A DNA stretch of 64,000 nt, from positions 434,001-498,000 of the forward strand of contig NZ_QXJM01000039.1 in NCBI RefSeq assembly GCF_003570905.1. The letters are read 5' to 3'. Source of the DNA: Cohnella faecalis. Lineage in GTDB: Bacteria > Bacillota > Bacilli > Paenibacillales > Paenibacillaceae. This document shows positions 61,243 to 64,000 of the stretch, piece by piece; the first letter of the stretch is position 1, and every line of letters starts with the position of its first letter. A program made the position numbers and the translations under genes. The notes beneath the pieces were generated by a model. It saw only the letters and a list, made by a program, of their open reading frames with translations, ran no database searches and had not been told where the DNA came from.

Positions 61243-61425
61243 ACAAGCGTTTGCCGCAAAGGTTTACCGTAGAAACGAAACGGTATAACTGAGCAGCAGC
61301 GTAACTAAGCAGGGTCTAAATTAAGCAAGGCCTTAATTCATAGCGGCACAGTGTCAAATCCGTATATCGCCATGATGGCATTTCGGATGATGGCATATCG
61401 CCATGACTGCATGTCGCCATACCTG

Positions 61426-61460
61426 AAATCCCGCCCTCGCCTGCCGATGGGCGGGATTTT
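61426..61460. terminator. Terminator between argH and tetR
   Basis: AAATCCCGCCC (61426-61436) pairs exactly with GGGCGGGATTT (61449-61459), 12-base loop, T's after and A's before. Confidence 0.88.
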
Positions 61461-61520
61461 GCATGCGGCGCTCATTTTCCATTACACCCGCTTGCGCGAC
61501 GCTTCCTTTCATGCTAATAT

Positions 61521-61540
61521 TTGTTTGAACGTTCATTCAA
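61521..61540. promoter_or_regulatory. TetR-type operator, copy 1 (tetR promoter)
   Basis: TTGTTTGAACGTTCATTCAA, a TTGnTTG-N6-CAnnCAA dyad, 19 bases before the tetR start. Matches two sites before the MMPL gene. Confidence 0.75.
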
Positions 61541-61559
61541 TCGGTAGGAGGCAGTTAGG

Positions 61560-62162
61560 ATGAAGGGCGAAGACAACAAGCGGGAGAAGATAATCGAAGC
61601 CGCCTATCAACTGCTGGCCGAAGGGGGCTACGATCAGTCGTCAACCAAGGAGATTGCCAAGAGAGCCGGCGTTGCCCAAGGGCTGATCAATTATTATTTC
61701 CAGAGTAAATCGCTGCTTCTCGCGGAAGTGGCGCGCAGGGAAACAATTCGATATTGCGAAAGCTTCGACGATATGACATCGTTTTACGGCAAGCCTGTGA
61801 ATGCGGAATTGATCCGGCAATTGCTCATGCTCTCGAAGAATAGGGCGATGGACAATCCGGACTGGTTCCGACTGAGATACGAGCTCGCTGCTATCGGTCT
61901 TCGCGAAGGCGAGGCATCCGGGCTGTTAAAGGAAACGATGGACGTGAAGCGGGCTCATCTTGCGAGGCTTGTCGAGGAAGTCGGGCGGTTGCCCACGGAG
62001 CTTTCCAAACCGCTGAGTTCCATACTGTTGTCCGTGTTCGAGGGAGTCGGCTTGCAGAAGCTCGCGGACCCAAGCTTCGACATGGACGGAGCTTACGCCA
62101 TGCTTGGCGACATGCTGGCCGTCTATTTCGAGTCGCTGCAATCCAAAAGCGGCGGATCGTAA
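61560..62162 (+). CDS. TetR/AcrR family transcriptional regulator
   Basis: 200 residues. N-terminal helix-turn-helix: KREKIIEAAYQLLAEGGYDQSSTKEIAKRAGVAQGLINYYFQSKSLLLAEV, a full TetR DNA-binding domain. The C-terminal helical ligand domain is not assignable to a ligand. GGAGGCAG lies before ATG 61560. A dyad in its own promoter and two copies before the MMPL gene suggest it represses both, responding to a lipophilic substrate of the pump (inference). Confidence 0.93.
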   Translation: MKGEDNKREKIIEAAYQLLAEGGYDQSSTKEIAKRAGVAQGLINYYFQSKSLLLAEVARRETIRYCESFDDMTSFYGKPVNAELIRQLLMLSKNRAMDNPDWFRLRYELAAIGLREGEASGLLKETMDVKRAHLARLVEEVGRLPTELSKPLSSILLSVFEGVGLQKLADPSFDMDGAYAMLGDMLAVYFESLQSKSGGS

Positions 62163-62209
62163 GACCCGCCGTTGGATCTCCTTATACTCATCTGATGACG
62201 ATGCATAGC

Positions 62210-62245
62210 TTCTTCGACGTCCGGAGGACTCCGAAGGCGCTTTTT
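62210..62245 (+). terminator. Probable terminator after tetR
   Basis: CTTCG-AC-GTCC pairs with GGAC-TC-CGAAG (about 62213-62236), followed by GCGCTTTTT. Confidence 0.5.
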
Positions 62246-62260
62246 GCTTGACGATATGAA

Positions 62261-62280
62261 TTGTTTGAATGTACAACCAA
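62261..62280. promoter_or_regulatory. TetR-type operator, copy 2 (MMPL promoter)
   Basis: TTGTTTGAATGTACAACCAA, 107 bases before the MMPL start and exactly 80 bases from copy 3. Confidence 0.7.
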
Positions 62281-62340
62281 TACTAGCGCGCATCGAGAGT
62301 GCTCGTTGGCTGCAATGCGGCGCTAAATTTTAAATATTTA

Positions 62341-62360
62341 TTGTTTGAACGAGCAATCAA
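62341..62360. promoter_or_regulatory. TetR-type operator, copy 3 (MMPL promoter)
   Basis: TTGTTTGAACGAGCAATCAA, a nearly perfect TTGWTTG-N6-CAAWCAA dyad, 27 bases before the MMPL ATG. Confidence 0.75.
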
Positions 62361-62387
62361 AAACATAGATAAGGATAGGTGGAGAAA

Positions 62388-64000
62388 ATGAAACTGCACG
62401 ACATGCTTGGGAAATGGGGGCGTTTCGTCTACCGAGCCCGAATAGTTATCGTAGCTCTGTGGATCATACTGTTCGTGCTGGGTGCTTCCGTGTTTGGCAA
62501 ATTGCCCGCGATTCTTAGCGGCGGCGGATGGGAAATTACCGGCGCCACCTCGACCATTGCCAACGAAAAGCTTGCTTCCGGCTTCGAAGGTCGGTCCGCA
62601 AGCTCGCTCACGCTCGTTCTGCGCGACGCTCAGCATAAAGCGGGAACGGCTGCTTACAACGACAAGCTGCGCCAAGTCGTCGAGCGTTTGAAGACGGAGG
62701 AAGGCGTGACGGACGTATTCAGCATTCTGGACGCATCCGATTCCGTTCGGGGAGGTCTGATCGGCGACGATCCGTACGTTAGTACGGCCATCGTCGACAT
62801 GAATATTGAATTCGACTACTTGATCAATCAAATCAATGAGTATCAGGATAGAGTGGCCGAGCAGGCCAAATCGCTCGGAGTGGAGGCGTATCTCGTCGGG
62901 ACGGCGGCCTTCCAGGGAGAGAACAGCGCCCAAAGCCAGGAAGGGCTCGCCAAAGCCGAAATGATCGTATTTCCTCTAATCATCGTAATTTTGCTGCTCG
63001 TCTTCCGGTCCTTTGTAGCGATGCTTACGCCTTTGCTTGTGACGATAGCGTCGGTCATTGTCGCGATGGGAGTCATTTATGCGGCCGCCACTCAGACGGA
63101 GCTGTCCGTATTCGTTACGAACGCGGCCATGATGCTGGGGCTGGGCGTCGGGATCGACTATTCCTTGTTCATCGTCAGCCGCTTCAAGCAGGAGCTGGAA
63201 CGGGATAACACAGCGGGAGCGCTGGCCAAGACATTGGCGACGGCAGGGCATACCGTATTATTTTCGGCCATTACCGTAATTGCGGCGTTGTCGGCTTTGT
63301 TCGTCGTGCCGATGCCGGTTATTCGCGCGATCGCGTTCGGCGGAATCGCCGTCGTCTTCATCGCGGGATTGGCCAGCCTAAGTCTTCTTCCCGCTGTATT
63401 GGGCATGCTCGGAGCGCGTATCAACAAGGGGAGAATACCGTTCTTGAACCGCCCTCGGCAAGCGGGCACTGTCAGCGGCTGGAGACGTTGGACGAATGCG
63501 ATCATGCGCCGTCCGGCGCTCTTCCTGATCGTAACGCTCGGTGCGCTTTTCGTAGCGGCGATTCCCGCAGTCGGCATGAAGCTGTACTCTCCGGATATCA
63601 GGATGCTGCCGGCTGAGACGGGCGTTCGCCAAGGCTTCACCGTGCTGGAAAAATCATTCGGAGTTGGCTCGACGAGCCCGCTAACGATCGTGCTTGATCA
63701 GGCAGAAGGGTCCTGGGCCGCGCCGGAGGCGTTGAAGCGGCTTGCAGCGCTTCAGGCGGAGCTGGAGAAGCACGATCACGTCTTGAAGGTGACTTCGTTC
63801 GCTTCCATGTTCCAAGGCATGACGCCGGAAGCCGCATCGCAACTGCTCCAAGCCAATGACGGAGCCGCTCTTCCCGGAGACGTCAAATGGATGATTTCCC
63901 GCTATTTGAGCGGGGACGGACATAAAGCGATCGTCGAAGTCGAGATGGATCAGTACGGCTCGAGCGATGCGGCGCGCGAGGTCGCCAAGCAGTTCCACGA
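62388..64000 (+). CDS. MMPL family RND-type exporter, 3' end outside window
   Basis: 537 codons visible, open to the right edge. ATG 62388 follows GGTGGAG. First membrane span VIVALWIILFVLGASVFG (about 20-37), an extracytoplasmic domain to about 180, then five spans including MIVFPLIIVILLLVFRSFVAMLTPLL and LGLGVGIDYSLFIVSRF, which holds the Asp-Tyr pair used for proton coupling in MmpL proteins. A second extracytoplasmic domain begins near residue 400 (MKLYSPDIRMLPAETGVRQGF). Such pumps export lipids or hydrophobic drugs. Probably controlled by the upstream TetR protein. Confidence 0.92.
   Translation, partial: MKLHDMLGKWGRFVYRARIVIVALWIILFVLGASVFGKLPAILSGGGWEITGATSTIANEKLASGFEGRSASSLTLVLRDAQHKAGTAAYNDKLRQVVERLKTEEGVTDVFSILDASDSVRGGLIGDDPYVSTAIVDMNIEFDYLINQINEYQDRVAEQAKSLGVEAYLVGTAAFQGENSAQSQEGLAKAEMIVFPLIIVILLLVFRSFVAMLTPLLVTIASVIVAMGVIYAAATQTELSVFVTNAAMMLGLGVGIDYSLFIVSRFKQELERDNTAGALAKTLATAGHTVLFSAITVIAALSALFVVPMPVIRAIAFGGIAVVFIAGLASLSLLPAVLGMLGARINKGRIPFLNRPRQAGTVSGWRRWTNAIMRRPALFLIVTLGALFVAAIPAVGMKLYSPDIRMLPAETGVRQGFTVLEKSFGVGSTSPLTIVLDQAEGSWAAPEALKRLAALQAELEKHDHVLKVTSFASMFQGMTPEAASQLLQANDGAALPGDVKWMISRYLSGDGHKAIVEVEMDQYGSSDAAREVAKQFH

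Larger units (their letters stand above)
61243..61559. other. 317-base region between argH and tetR
   Basis: No supported gene; short open frames here cross a terminator and lack SDs. It contains ATATCGCCATGA twice (61364-61375, 61395-61406) plus ATGTCGCCATAC (61411-61422), a terminator (61426-61460) and the TetR-site dyad (61521-61540). Confidence 0.7.

Noticed and set aside
61351..61563. 70-codon plus-strand frame before tetR
   Set aside because: Runs through a strong terminator and the operator dyad and lacks an SD.

Overview
The window looks like chromosomal DNA of a motile, Gram-positive, spore-former-type Firmicute, most likely Paenibacillaceae (Cohnella/Paenibacillus-like; inference). 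Reasons: the gene backbone flgK-flgL-yviE-fliW-csrA-hag ... fliD-fliS-fliT-flaG ... long hpf-secA-prfB closely follows the Bacillus order; Shine-Dalgarno sites are strong and purine-rich; TTG and GTG starts are common; there are sigma-D promoters (TAAA-N16-GCCGATAT); stalk-domain ('copper amine oxidase N-terminal') exported proteins are present; the DNA is moderately GC-rich. No tRNA, rRNA, CRISPR array, IS element or prophage was seen.

Layout. (1) 1-3.6 kb: end of flgK, flgL, a YviE/DUF6470 protein, fliW, csrA and flagellin hag, with a sigma-D promoter and a CsrA-type hairpin in the hag leader. (2) 3.7-17.2 kb: flagellin-glycosylation block. It has two MAF/DUF115 glycosyltransferases, each preceded by a small helical protein; pseudaminic-acid genes pseB and a SpsF/PseF-type cytidylyltransferase; the filament cap and chaperone operon fliD-fliS-fliT-flaG (own sigma-D promoter); then pseG, pseH, pseI, an extra SDR epimerase and pseC. 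All six steps from UDP-GlcNAc to CMP-pseudaminic acid are accounted for. (3) 17.4-19.7 kb: a secreted protein of nine degenerate repeats, also behind a sigma-D promoter. (4) 19.8-39.0 kb: surface polysaccharide region. On the minus strand are an O-antigen-ligase/polymerase-like protein, three glycosyltransferases, a methyltransferase-glycosyltransferase fusion and a Wzm/Wzt (TagGH) ABC exporter; then a LtaS-like sulfatase-fold enzyme, an acyltransferase-3 protein, rmlA-rmlC-rmlB-rmlD (dTDP-L-rhamnose), a GT2 and an undecaprenyl-phosphate sugar-1-phosphate transferase. (5) 39.1-51.4 kb: cold-shock protein, hpf, a two-component system with an ABC (LolD/FtsX-type) transporter, two stalk-domain exported proteins (one fused to a Cu,Zn-SOD domain), secA and prfB with its programmed +1 frameshift. 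(6) 51.4-52.5 kb: a 47-residue membrane microprotein and a YitT/YvjA-family protein. (7) 52.5-61.2 kb: arginine biosynthesis argC-argJ-argB-argD-argF-argG-argH behind a promoter overlapped by an ARG box, with an unexplained repeat array between argB and argD. (8) 61.5-64 kb: a TetR regulator and the start of an MMPL exporter, with three copies of one 20-bp dyad.

How they fit: the B. subtilis-type hag-fliD-hpf-secA-prfB neighbourhood is intact in order but has been opened by two insertions, one for flagellin sugar modification and one for surface glycans. Flagellin expression is predicted to be controlled by sigma-D and the FliW-CsrA partner switch, and the Pse/MAF genes would decorate the short flagellin. 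The repeat protein shares both the sigma-D promoter and an SD-in-hairpin leader, so it is a candidate new motility-coordinated surface protein.
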